Source: Corynebacterium mustelae
GTDB taxonomy: Bacteria; Actinomycetota; Actinomycetes; Mycobacteriales; Mycobacteriaceae
Assembly: GCF_001020985.1 (NCBI RefSeq)
Contig: NZ_CP011542.1
Location: 248,001-312,000 of the forward strand
Reading direction: 5' to 3'
Length of the DNA stretch: 64,000 nucleotides
In this document: in pieces, positions 56,837 to 64,000 of the stretch
Layout of the letters: each line of letters starts with the position of its first letter
How positions within the stretch are numbered: the stretch's first letter is position 1
Notes under the pieces: generated by a model
Databases searched by the model: none
Told to the model about the DNA's origin: nothing
Seen by the model: the letters and a program-made list of their open reading frames with translations, nothing else
Program-made: the position numbers and the translations under genes

Positions 56837-56969
56837 AGAAGCCGCAATGACATATCTATACATCGGTATTGTTTTGGCAGCTGTGCTGTTGATCGGTGGT
56901 TTCGGCCTGATTCACTACGGCCGCCGCTACTACCGGCAATACCGCGCTGAAACCGGCCGGGTGAACTAA
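56837..56969 (+). pseudogene. Duplicated 3' end of the sdh-linked membrane gene
   Basis: Exact copy of the last 44 codons of the gene at 54731-55081 without its start, made when the insertion sequence duplicated its target. An ATG inside could allow a 41-residue one-helix fragment, but no function is expected. Confidence 0.88.
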
Positions 56970-57080
56970 TACACCACGGCACCTCCCAAGAAGGCCCCAC
57001 TTCGGTGGGGCCTTTTTAGCGCCGTGAGTTTGGTGGATTCTGGGGCTAGGGGACGAAAAGTGTGGCTGTTTTGGGTATTA
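56837..57080 (+). repeat. 244-bp direct repeat, right copy (IS target duplication)
   Basis: Same sequence as 54949-55192, starting at the first base after the IS end. No mismatch was seen, which suggests a recent insertion. Confidence 0.92.
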
Positions 57081-57119
57081 GCCCAGTTTAGAGTGGATAA
57101 ATCGGTGTTGGTTTTTGGG

Positions 57120-57183
57120 CAACTCGACCTTTTGGTGGCCAGATGGCTGGTTTCGTGGCGTAAGGAACGTAACGGTCGAGTTG
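57120..57183 (-). repeat. 64-bp element with inverted ends, copy 3
   Basis: CAACTCGAC and GTCGAGTTG ends, length 64 like the two copies at 42776 and 43051, in the opposite direction. On the minus strand it shares TTACGTTCCTTA with copy 1; the middle has diverged. Confidence 0.75.
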
Positions 57184-57399
57184 GGGAATGCCCCCTGAAT
57201 GATTCGTGGTTTTTGAGAAAAGGTTTGTGGATTTTGGCTGAGGCAACGATTAGTGCGAAAAGCCAGTTCAACGGTTAAGGCGCTCTAGCATCTTCACTTA
57301 CCAAGACGTACGTGGGGCCAACCAAACACGCTCCTTGCCCTTTAACCCATTTTCTGTATTGCTATTCCGGTACCGCGGTACTTTTGTTTCAATAGAAAT

Positions 57400-57555
57400 A
57401 TGAAAGGCTCTCGTATCGTCATTGCCGTGTTGATTACCTTGATTACCTTGTTATCGTCGGTAAGTTTGATCCAATATGCCTGGGAATTAGGAGATCAAAT
57501 GCCAGGTGGCCCGGAAGAAACCACCGCATACTCGACAACGCCGGTTCCGGTATAG
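57400..57555 (+). CDS. Short single-helix membrane peptide, 51 residues
   Basis: A short frame beginning MKGSRIVIAVLITLITLL, with one membrane helix followed by an acidic and Pro/Thr-rich end (PEETTAYSTTPVPV). It ends 34 bases before the CPBP protease gene, with which it may be cotranscribed. There is no strong ribosome-binding site, so existence as a gene is uncertain. No family known. Confidence 0.4.
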   Translation: MKGSRIVIAVLITLITLLSSVSLIQYAWELGDQMPGGPEETTAYSTTPVPV

Positions 57556-57589
57556 CCGTGAGATAACTAAAAAGATTGAGAATATCCGA

Positions 57590-58384
57590 ATGGGACTTTC
57601 TGGAGACCACACGACTACCGAAACCCATCCTGATGCTGGTCGAGCGACTTTGCTTATAGCGGTGCGGCTGGGACTGGTTGTCGTTGTAACCGGTTTGTTG
57701 TGGCTGTACCAGCAGAAAGTGTTGGGCATTGATGGATTTCCGCCCGGCAGTTTTCTGGCCACGATCGGGCTATTGCCGGTCAACATCGTGTGTTTGTGGT
57801 TGGTTGTGTCGTTGTATCGCCGCATGGGGGTAACAGTGCGGCAAGCGGTCGGGGTGCGTGTCGGAAAGATTGCAGTCGACATCGGCTGGGGCTTGCTGTG
57901 GTTCATGGTGCTTAATCTGCCGTTTATGGTTGCGATATGGCTGGTGATGTTTGCTATCTACGGTACCGAAGTGCTTTCTGCCTTTGAGGTGATCTTTATT
58001 GATAACGCGGCGGTGGCGGCGGGAAACTCGCCGGTTGCCATAGCGGTGGGGATCGTGTCACTGATTGGTTTTGTGGCGATCAATGCCCTAACCGAAGAAT
58101 TGGTTTTTCGGGGTTACGGTCTCGCCGGGCTTAAACGGCGGCTAGGGGCAACAATCGCTGTGGTGGTTTCGTCCGTTGCATTCGGGGTGCAGCATATATT
58201 TTTTGCATCGAGTGGTGCGGCGATGCTGGTGTATTTCGTTGCGTTTACGGTCTGGGGGCTTATAGCCTGCATGATTGTGCGTCGCCAGGGCAGATTATTC
58301 CCGGTACTGGTCGCCCATGCGTTGGTTAATTTTCTCGGTGCCGCCCCTGGTGTGGGGATTGCGGTGTATCAGCTCGTCACGTAA
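57590..58384 (+). CDS. CPBP-family intramembrane metalloprotease
   Basis: A 264-residue protein with about seven membrane helices. EELVFRG (the EExxxR motif), AFGVQH (FxxxH) and VAHALVNF (HxxxN) are the three catalytic motifs of CPBP/Abi proteases, which cut prenylated or membrane peptides and are linked to bacteriocin immunity in some bacteria. The ATG at 57590 was chosen over one 28 codons upstream, which would overlap the short gene before it. Confidence 0.85.
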   Translation: MGLSGDHTTTETHPDAGRATLLIAVRLGLVVVVTGLLWLYQQKVLGIDGFPPGSFLATIGLLPVNIVCLWLVVSLYRRMGVTVRQAVGVRVGKIAVDIGWGLLWFMVLNLPFMVAIWLVMFAIYGTEVLSAFEVIFIDNAAVAAGNSPVAIAVGIVSLIGFVAINALTEELVFRGYGLAGLKRRLGATIAVVVSSVAFGVQHIFFASSGAAMLVYFVAFTVWGLIACMIVRRQGRLFPVLVAHALVNFLGAAPGVGIAVYQLVT

Positions 58385-58474
58385 ACCCTTCTTGTGCATG
58401 CCCTTGGGCGATCAAACTTGGTTTGAACAGCCAATAGATAAAAGATAGTTCGGTGGTGGGGCATAATAGCTAGC

Positions 58475-59770
58475 ATGACTACAATTGACCGTCTCGCTGT
58501 TCCTGGACCGTCGCCTGAGGTAGAGGCGAGGCGTCGAAAAGAGCTGCGGCAGTATAAAGCATTCGCTACTGGGCTGTTGGTGTTCGCTGCCGTGGTCTTC
58601 TTGGGCTGTCGGTGGTACGAAACTCAGGTGGATCCGAGTGCCACCTGGGTGGGCTTTGTCCGGGCGGCTGCTGAGGCGGGCATGATTGGTGGTTTGGCGG
58701 ACTGGTTTGCTGTCACCGCGTTGTTCCGCTACCCGTTGGGGCTTAAAATTCCGCACACGGCGATTATTCGCAGGAAGAAAGACCAGGTAGGTGAGGCTTT
58801 AAGCGGGTTTGTGGGCGATAACTTCCTTAATGCGGAACTGATTACCGAGAAGGTGTCCAAAGCTCAGGTTCCGGAGCGGATCGCCCAGTGGTTGGTGCAA
58901 CCGGAGAACGCGGAAACTGTGTCACGGGAGGTGGGCAAATTTACCGCCAATGCGGTTAATGCATTAGATCCTAAGGACGCAGAGGCGGTTATTCGGTCGT
59001 CGTTGATTGATAAGTTGGCGCAACCCGAGTGGGGGCCACCGTTGGGTCGGACGCTGGGAAAGCTTGTCGACGGCGGCCAGGTGGAACCGTTGGTCGATCA
59101 ATTCCTCGGCTGGGTGCATAAGAAGGCACTGGATTCTGAGGATATTATCGTGCGAATTTTGGATGAGCGGGCACCGTCCTGGGCGCCGAAATTTGTAAAT
59201 GAACTGGTTGGCGATCGGGTGTATCGGGAATTGATTACCTGGACGGCTGCGGTTAATGCGGATAAAAACCATGAGGCGCGGGCGGCGATCCGGAGATTCA
59301 TTAATCAATTTGTCGAGGATTTACAGAATGATCCGGCGATGATTGCTCGGGTAGAAGAGATTAAAGCAGACGTCATGAATTCCGAGCCGGTTAAAGACGC
59401 TGCTGGGATGTTGTGGCAATTGGCCCGCGACAATGTAGTGACCGCCGCGGTGGATCCAGATTCAGCATTGCGCCGCAAGATTGTGGAGTTGGCTGTAACG
59501 TGGGGCACCAAACTTCAGGAAGATCCACAATTGCGGCAGTCTTTGGATCGTCGGATTACTGGTGCGGCTGCATTTTTGGCGGATAATTATGCAGCTGAGG
59601 TTACCGGTATTATTTCCGAGACGATTGAGCGTTGGGACGCAGATGAGGCTAGTGACAAGATTGAATTGATGGTGGGTAAGGATCTGCAGTACATACGGCT
59701 TAACGGTACGATCGTTGGCGCGCTGGCTGGTTTGGCTATTTATAGCGTTTCTTATCTACTATTCGGATAA
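58475..59770 (+). CDS. DUF445 membrane protein
   Basis: A 431-residue protein. After an N-terminal membrane helix (about 31-48) comes the family core EAGMIGGLADWFAVTALFRYPLGLKIPHTAIIRRKKDQ-type segment, then a long helical part and a C-terminal membrane helix (about 410-428). DUF445 (YheB/YjiN) proteins are widespread and of unknown function. The gene starts the series DUF445, DUF2516, DeoC-like. Confidence 0.88.
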   Translation: MTTIDRLAVPGPSPEVEARRRKELRQYKAFATGLLVFAAVVFLGCRWYETQVDPSATWVGFVRAAAEAGMIGGLADWFAVTALFRYPLGLKIPHTAIIRRKKDQVGEALSGFVGDNFLNAELITEKVSKAQVPERIAQWLVQPENAETVSREVGKFTANAVNALDPKDAEAVIRSSLIDKLAQPEWGPPLGRTLGKLVDGGQVEPLVDQFLGWVHKKALDSEDIIVRILDERAPSWAPKFVNELVGDRVYRELITWTAAVNADKNHEARAAIRRFINQFVEDLQNDPAMIARVEEIKADVMNSEPVKDAAGMLWQLARDNVVTAAVDPDSALRRKIVELAVTWGTKLQEDPQLRQSLDRRITGAAAFLADNYAAEVTGIISETIERWDADEASDKIELMVGKDLQYIRLNGTIVGALAGLAIYSVSYLLFG

Positions 59771-59800
59771 AAGCTTGTATGAAACAGGGAGTATTTTAGA

Positions 59801-60094
59801 GTGTTGGGCGAGATTAATTTTGTTCTTAACTTGGCTATAAGCGGAGTGTTTCTAGCCGTCGCGGTTGCTGCATTGATCGGAGCGTTTCTGGTGATCAGTA
59901 CCCGAGACGATGCCTTTCCGGCGGCGGATCGACAAAGTAAATGGGTGTGGGCCGGATTGTTAGCGGGATCGTCCATCGCCATTTTCACCATGCTGCCGTT
60001 TCTATCTTGGATCGGCATGGTTATTACCGGTTTGTATTGGTTTGATGTGCGGCCACAGATCAAAAGCATCCTCGGCGGAAATTACGAGTGGTAA
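59801..60094 (+). CDS. DUF2516 membrane protein
   Basis: A 97-residue protein with three hydrophobic stretches (about 11-33, 47-65 and 67-80). The YWFDVRPxIK ending is typical of DUF2516, an actinobacterial family of unknown function. It starts at GTG with CAGGGAG upstream, and its stop overlaps the ATG of the next gene (TAATG), so the two are coupled. Confidence 0.85.
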   Translation: MLGEINFVLNLAISGVFLAVAVAALIGAFLVISTRDDAFPAADRQSKWVWAGLLAGSSIAIFTMLPFLSWIGMVITGLYWFDVRPQIKSILGGNYEW

Positions 60095-60594
60095 TGAAGA
60101 TTTATCGCACATTTTTAAGCGATGGCGTTGCTGTCGTGGATCTCGCTGAGGAGAATATTTGTGTTCTTCCTAACCGGGTGGAAATTGCTAACGGTGATAT
60201 TGCCACTTTCGCCGGGTTTCCTACCGGTCAGCACCATGTATTGGTTAAGGCTGCGGAGGCCCGGTTAGCGGTTGAGCAGGGGGCGCGTCTGGTGATAGCG
60301 GTGCCAGCGAGCCTTGGCGAGCATGAGCTGTTGACTGAAGTGGTCACGTTGCGGCAAGCTGTGGCTCATCCCGCAACGTTGGCGGTGGCGTTAGATACCT
60401 GCACGCTTGACGACGACGCCATCGCCGCTGCGGCTAAGGTTATCTGTACTGGTGGCGCTGACGCTGTATGCTCTGGGGTTTATGAGTCTCGGGCGGCAGC
60501 TCATATAGCTCTTGATGGTATTTTGCCGATTATAGCGATCGGCCCCACACCAGACCATGCGGTGGGGGCCGATATTTGGCTAGCTACCAGCTAA
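60094..60594 (+). CDS. DeoC-like protein without the aldolase catalytic residues
   Basis: A 166-residue protein whose frame follows deoxyribose-phosphate aldolase (DeoC) in order: ICVLPNRVEIA for the second strand, FAGFPTGQHH for the phosphate-linked loop, AVALDTCTL and TGGADAVCSG. However, the aspartate of the DeoC EVDxV strand, the Schiff-base lysine (GADxVKTST, here GADAVCSG) and the third-site lysine (GxKxAGG, absent) are all missing, and about 50 residues are lost. It stands where deoC lies in C. glutamicum. Either a decayed deoC or a protein with another role. Confidence 0.7.
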   Translation: MKIYRTFLSDGVAVVDLAEENICVLPNRVEIANGDIATFAGFPTGQHHVLVKAAEARLAVEQGARLVIAVPASLGEHELLTEVVTLRQAVAHPATLAVALDTCTLDDDAIAAAAKVICTGGADAVCSGVYESRAAAHIALDGILPIIAIGPTPDHAVGADIWLATS

Positions 60595-60611
60595 GGCTAA
60601 AACAAAGCCGG

Positions 60612-61457
60612 TTAGCGTGTGGAATTAAGATACGGCTGGTTGCCTAGTTCATTCAGATTGACGTTTTCGCCACGCAGCTTCATGCGAATACCGCCGTCTT
60701 CTACCGTGATGGATTCCATGGTTAAACCGGTGTCGGTCAGAGAACCAACACCGGAGCTAAGCCCATTGGTAATAGCATCAGAGGCGCCAGCTGGCAGGTC
60801 GAAACCAAAGAGTGCGGTATTTTTGACAGTGAACTTTACCTGGCCATTTTCAACTTCTGGCAGTAACGTGAGCGTGGCGGCGCCATTGGTGAACTCTACA
60901 TCTATGGAGTTTTCGGCTTTTTTACTGGTCACATTGGTGACCTTGATGATGTTTTGTAGCAGCCCTTGCGCCAGATCCTGCAGGGATTCGGTATTCGGGG
61001 AAAAATTATCTAACGATAATTGCGGTGTTTGTGGTTGTTGCGAAGCGATAGAACGCTGAATGAGTGCAAGAATGACCTCATCGCGCATAACCGTTTCCAT
61101 TTCTAAGGTGCGCGCGGTGGGGTTCTGGGTGTCCTGGAACTTCAACCCATTCATCACCATGTGGGTCTCGGGGTTGCCTTGAAGATCCGGCAGGCCATCC
61201 TGTGGATTGGTGACTACAGTGGCAGAAGATGGCGCATCCACCTTGATATAGGGAATTTCGCCCTTGGCAATGCCGAACAACAGAGGGGTGGAGCCGAATG
61301 CAACGTCTACTTCTTGGCTTTGGCCGGTTTCGGAACTTGCGGAAAAGGATTGTTTCATTTCGTTGCCGAGGTACCACCGCAGCCCGAATTCGGCCACGAA
61401 TATGAGTATGAGCAGTAACGCGACGATCCCAACTAGGACTTTTCCAAAAGTTCTCAT
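60612..61457 (-). CDS. DUF2993 (LmeA-like) membrane-anchored lipid-binding protein
   Basis: A 281-residue protein with an N-terminal membrane anchor (about 7-25) and an extracytoplasmic domain rich in beta strands and repeating hydrophobic patterns. It resembles LmeA/DUF2993 proteins of mycobacteria, which bind phospholipids and are tied to mannan elongation of lipomannan. The ATG at 61457 was chosen over the longer frame because it places the membrane helix at the start. Opposite in direction to the DeoC-like gene, with 17 bases between their ends. Confidence 0.78.
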   Translation of the reverse strand: MRTFGKVLVGIVALLLILIFVAEFGLRWYLGNEMKQSFSASSETGQSQEVDVAFGSTPLLFGIAKGEIPYIKVDAPSSATVVTNPQDGLPDLQGNPETHMVMNGLKFQDTQNPTARTLEMETVMRDEVILALIQRSIASQQPQTPQLSLDNFSPNTESLQDLAQGLLQNIIKVTNVTSKKAENSIDVEFTNGAATLTLLPEVENGQVKFTVKNTALFGFDLPAGASDAITNGLSSGVGSLTDTGLTMESITVEDGGIRMKLRGENVNLNELGNQPYLNSTR

Positions 61458-61513
61458 AGCTATCCAGTTTGGCGGATTCTTCCCGATTCCGCCACAAGTT
61501 TTAGAACAATCAG

Positions 61514-62320
61514 TTACGGTGCAATTATTGACCACGGAATGGTCAGTATATTGTCTTGAACCAATCGGCTGCGGGTTAGCGGAATGTGATCAGCTATGAG
61601 CTTGCGAGTCTCATGCCACCGGATACGTGGACCGAAGCTTTCGAAACCGCTGGCTTTGTCCCAACAGTCGTCGATAAGCGTAAGTAAGTCGTGGATTCTT
61701 TCGCCTGCGGTATTACGATGAATGAGGATTTTAGGCAAGCGTTCTGCTATTTCCGACGGGCGGGACAGCTCCCACGGATTCCAAGCTAAGGTCAATGAAA
61801 GTGGGCCAGAGGCATCTAATAGCACCCAGGTTGCACGTTTGCCGATTTCATCGCAGGTGCCCTCAATGAAATACCCACCGGGTGCTAGTCGGTTGCAGAC
61901 CATCTGCCACGCGGCTTCTACCTGTGCCACGTCGTATTGGCGCAAAACATTAAATGCCCGCACTAGCTGTGGGCTGTAGCCAGCTAATTCAAAGCCGCCT
62001 AGTTCGAACCGTACTCCGTCGCGGGGTGGCAGTACCCGATCCGGGTGGATCTCCAACCCAATAACAGAGGTATGTGGGTTTATTTTTCTAAGCCACCGCG
62101 CCCACTCACAGGTAGTGGTGTGGCTTGCCCCATAACCGACGTCAACGGCGAGTGGTTTCGGGGTGGTGCGCAACAGCTGATGGAGTGTGGGATTATAAAA
62201 AACCCATCGGTCGCTGCGCCGCAGCCGGTTAGTTCCGGTGGTGCCACGCGTGATAACACCGATGGGTTTGGTGGAGTTACGGCTGAAATCTGCGCGCTTA
62301 TTGTGCCCGTGATACGCCAT
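61514..62320 (-). CDS. SAM-dependent methyltransferase-like protein
   Basis: A 268-residue protein. AVDVGYGASHTT near residue 60 is a glycine-rich SAM-binding loop of class I methyltransferases and VIGLEIHPDRV the acidic end of the second strand that binds the ribose. Later motifs (RLAPGGYFIEGTCDE) also fit. The N-terminus is basic. The substrate is not known. It lies upstream of the DUF2993 gene in the same direction (56 bases), as in other corynebacteria. Confidence 0.82.
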   Translation of the reverse strand: MAYHGHNKRADFSRNSTKPIGVITRGTTGTNRLRRSDRWVFYNPTLHQLLRTTPKPLAVDVGYGASHTTTCEWARWLRKINPHTSVIGLEIHPDRVLPPRDGVRFELGGFELAGYSPQLVRAFNVLRQYDVAQVEAAWQMVCNRLAPGGYFIEGTCDEIGKRATWVLLDASGPLSLTLAWNPWELSRPSEIAERLPKILIHRNTAGERIHDLLTLIDDCWDKASGFESFGPRIRWHETRKLIADHIPLTRSRLVQDNILTIPWSIIAP

Positions 62321-62348
62321 TGTGAGAAAACTACCACCAAGAAATGCG

Positions 62349-62852
62349 CTAGAGGTTAGCGCTGATCCAGGCTTCGGTCAGTGCGCCTTCGTTGGTGAAC
62401 AAATCCGCCAAGGCTTCAGCCACCTTAGGCTCGATGGCGGAACCCATCATTGGGATATTGACGGAAACATCGTTGGTGTAGGACAAGGTTGTCACGTCGC
62501 CCGTGCCGCTGAGTGCAATGTCGCCCTTGAAATCAACTGGGGTGCCTTTGACATCAGCGGTGTAGGAGAGCGTAGCGGTGTCGTCGGCCAACGCCCCCAC
62601 AGTGACGACACGTTTGACCTTGAGCGCCTGGGAGATCATAACGCGGACGGCCTCAGGAACGATCTCCATCGGCAGCACCTCATATAGGGTTGCTATAGCA
62701 CCACCGTCTGCGGTGGTGAACTCATGAACTTCGCCCGGTTCCGGGGAAAGAGTTGCCGCAATATGTGCCCAATAATCTGGATTGGTCAAGGCTGCGTGAA
62801 CTTTTTCCGCAGGATGATTGATTGTTACGGTGTTCTCACTACGTGTACTCAT
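62349..62852 (-). CDS. DUF2505 protein
   Basis: A 167-residue protein with the START/SRPBCC-like pattern of DUF2505: an N-terminal strand-helix (VTINHPAEKVHAALTNPDYW), a series of antiparallel strands and a long C-terminal helix (IEPKVAEALADLFTNEGALTEAWI). Such folds bind a hydrophobic ligand in a cavity; none is known here. It is divergent from murB, with 29 bases between, so the two promoters overlap. Confidence 0.83.
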   Translation of the reverse strand: MSTRSENTVTINHPAEKVHAALTNPDYWAHIAATLSPEPGEVHEFTTADGGAIATLYEVLPMEIVPEAVRVMISQALKVKRVVTVGALADDTATLSYTADVKGTPVDFKGDIALSGTGDVTTLSYTNDVSVNIPMMGSAIEPKVAEALADLFTNEGALTEAWISANL

Positions 62853-62881
62853 GTCTACAGACTACCCTTAGTGGGGTGAGT

Positions 62882-64000
62882 ATGCCCATTAATGAATTGT
62901 TAGCCACCATCGAAGCATTTGACCACGTTGTTATCGACAACACCCCATTTCATCAGCTAACGACACTGCATATCGGTGGGACCCCTCGGGCCACCATTCG
63001 GTGTAGCAGTACAACCGCAGTCTGTGATGTGGTGCAACTGTTAGACGCCAATGACATTCCATTGCTGATCGTTGGAGGCGGCTCAAACCTGGTGGTTGCT
63101 GACGGCGACGTGCCGGTAGTGGCAGTGGTTTTAGAATGCACCGACTGTCGCATTGATGCGAAATCCGGTGCCGTGGAAGCGGAAGCTGGGGCCTCATGGG
63201 ACGATATTGTTGCCGCCAGTGTTGCTGCTGGCCTAGGGGGAATCGAATGCTTATCAGGGATTCCAGGATCGGCTGGTGCAACTCCAGTGCAAAACGTTGG
63301 CGCCTACGGTGCGGAAATCTCGGACGTTCTTACCGAGGTAGAACTATTTGACCGCACCACCCGTCAACGTTCCTGGGTGCCAGCCAGCTCATTGGACTTG
63401 GCCTACCGATACTCCAATCTGAAATTCACCTCGCGGGCCGTAGTCCTTTCCATTCGGCTTGCACTACGCACCGATGGGCTTTCCGCCCCGTTGCGGTTCG
63501 GGGAATTGGCTCGAAAATTAGCAGTGGCACAGGAGGAATCGGATGCGCGTCGACCAGTCGCGGATGTCCGAGCTGCGGTATTACAACTGCGCCGGGCGAA
63601 AGGAATGGTGTATGACGAATCCGATCACGACACCTGGTCAGCCGGGTCATTTTTTACCAATCCGATCGTGCCCGAGGACATTGCTGAACAGGTGCGGGAG
63701 GTCGTCGAAAAGCGATACGGCGCTGAGACGGCAGCGGCCATGCCATGCTTTAATGCCGGTAGTGGGAAAAAGAAACTTTCCGCTGCGTGGCTCATCGATC
63801 GGGCAGGATACCACAAAGGGTATCCCGGACACGGGCCTGCTCGCTTGTCGACGAAGCACACGTTGGCCTTAACCAACCGTGGAACCGCCACAACCGAGGA
63901 TTTGGTGAACCTCGCCCGCGACATCCGATCCGGTGTTTACGCCGCATTCTCTGTCACCTTAGAACCAGAACCAGTATGGGTGGGTGTCTCCATCGACGGT
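62882..64000 (+). CDS. murB: UDP-N-acetylenolpyruvoylglucosamine reductase (3' end cut by window edge)
   Basis: At least 373 residues, open to the window end. The FAD-binding HIGGTP and VGGGSN motifs, GSAGATPVQNVGAYG, YRYSNLKF and the catalytic-serine segment SAGSFFTNP are those of MurB, which reduces enolpyruvyl-UDP-GlcNAc to UDP-MurNAc in peptidoglycan synthesis with NADPH. The final part (PEPVWVGVSI) looks like the normal C-terminus, so only a few codons are missing. The ATG at 62882 is used; a GTG two codons upstream is possible. Confidence 0.93.
   Translation, partial: MPINELLATIEAFDHVVIDNTPFHQLTTLHIGGTPRATIRCSSTTAVCDVVQLLDANDIPLLIVGGGSNLVVADGDVPVVAVVLECTDCRIDAKSGAVEAEAGASWDDIVAASVAAGLGGIECLSGIPGSAGATPVQNVGAYGAEISDVLTEVELFDRTTRQRSWVPASSLDLAYRYSNLKFTSRAVVLSIRLALRTDGLSAPLRFGELARKLAVAQEESDARRPVADVRAAVLQLRRAKGMVYDESDHDTWSAGSFFTNPIVPEDIAEQVREVVEKRYGAETAAAMPCFNAGSGKKKLSAAWLIDRAGYHKGYPGHGPARLSTKHTLALTNRGTATTEDLVNLARDIRSGVYAAFSVTLEPEPVWVGVSIDG

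Noticed and set aside
57024..57278. 84-residue open frame after the insertion sequence
   Set aside because: It starts inside the 244-bp duplicate and crosses a 64-bp repeat, so it is chance coding.

Overview
The window looks like a chromosome segment of a Corynebacterium species. Host-side evidence is mycolate cell-wall biology (two antigen-85-type mycoloyltransferases), a fused RmlC-RmlD rhamnose enzyme, the lpd / ramB / sdhCAB block of corynebacteria, and DUF445, DUF2516, DUF2993 and DUF2505 genes next to murB. The species cannot be fixed by eye.

Positions 1-18993 are the right part of an integrated siphovirus-type prophage, all on the plus strand in canonical late-gene order: decoration protein, major capsid protein, four head-tail connection genes, major tail protein, frameshifted tail chaperone, a 1544-residue tape measure carrying two peptidoglycan-hydrolase domains, distal tail and minor tail proteins, a tail fibre with collagen-like and YadA-like 14-residue repeats, a small carbohydrate-binding-type protein, a two-domain lysin (M23 + GH25), and small membrane proteins for lysis. 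It ends in a 3' fragment of a tRNA-Thr gene followed by that tRNA's terminator, taken as attR. The integrase and early genes must lie left of the window.

From 19 to 26 kb are an acetyltransferase, an AAA ATPase preceded by a perfect 20-bp inverted repeat, a lipoprotein, a UDP-glucose-epimerase-like enzyme, a secreted protein and an acyl-CoA synthetase. From 25.7 to 33 kb a leftward block holds a CcdA/DsbA-like thiol-redox pair, a DUF2304 protein, two family-2 glycosyltransferases and rmlA, rmlCD and rmlB (dTDP-rhamnose for cell-wall linkage). From 33 to 41 kb are an unrecognised 714-residue protein, a membrane flippase-like protein, an M1 metallopeptidase and an S9 prolyl oligopeptidase. From 41 to 46 kb are two tandem mycoloyltransferases, a small secreted protein and a 36-codon gene for a porin-like amphipathic peptide.

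From 45.9 to 55 kb come lpd, an ArsR / beta-lactamase-fold / membrane-protein operon, and ramB divergent from sdhCAB: central carbon and respiratory genes beside their acetate-responsive regulator. A 1644-bp IS1634-type insertion sequence sits just past a small membrane gene and is flanked by a 244-bp perfect direct repeat. The last 7 kb hold a CPBP protease, DUF445, DUF2516, a DeoC-like protein lacking the catalytic residues, DUF2993, a methyltransferase, DUF2505 and the nearly complete murB.

Sequence-scale signals not explained by genes: the oligomer CGTCGAAAAGC recurs at least ten times in the host part and was not found in the prophage, and a 64-bp element with 9-bp inverted ends occurs three times.
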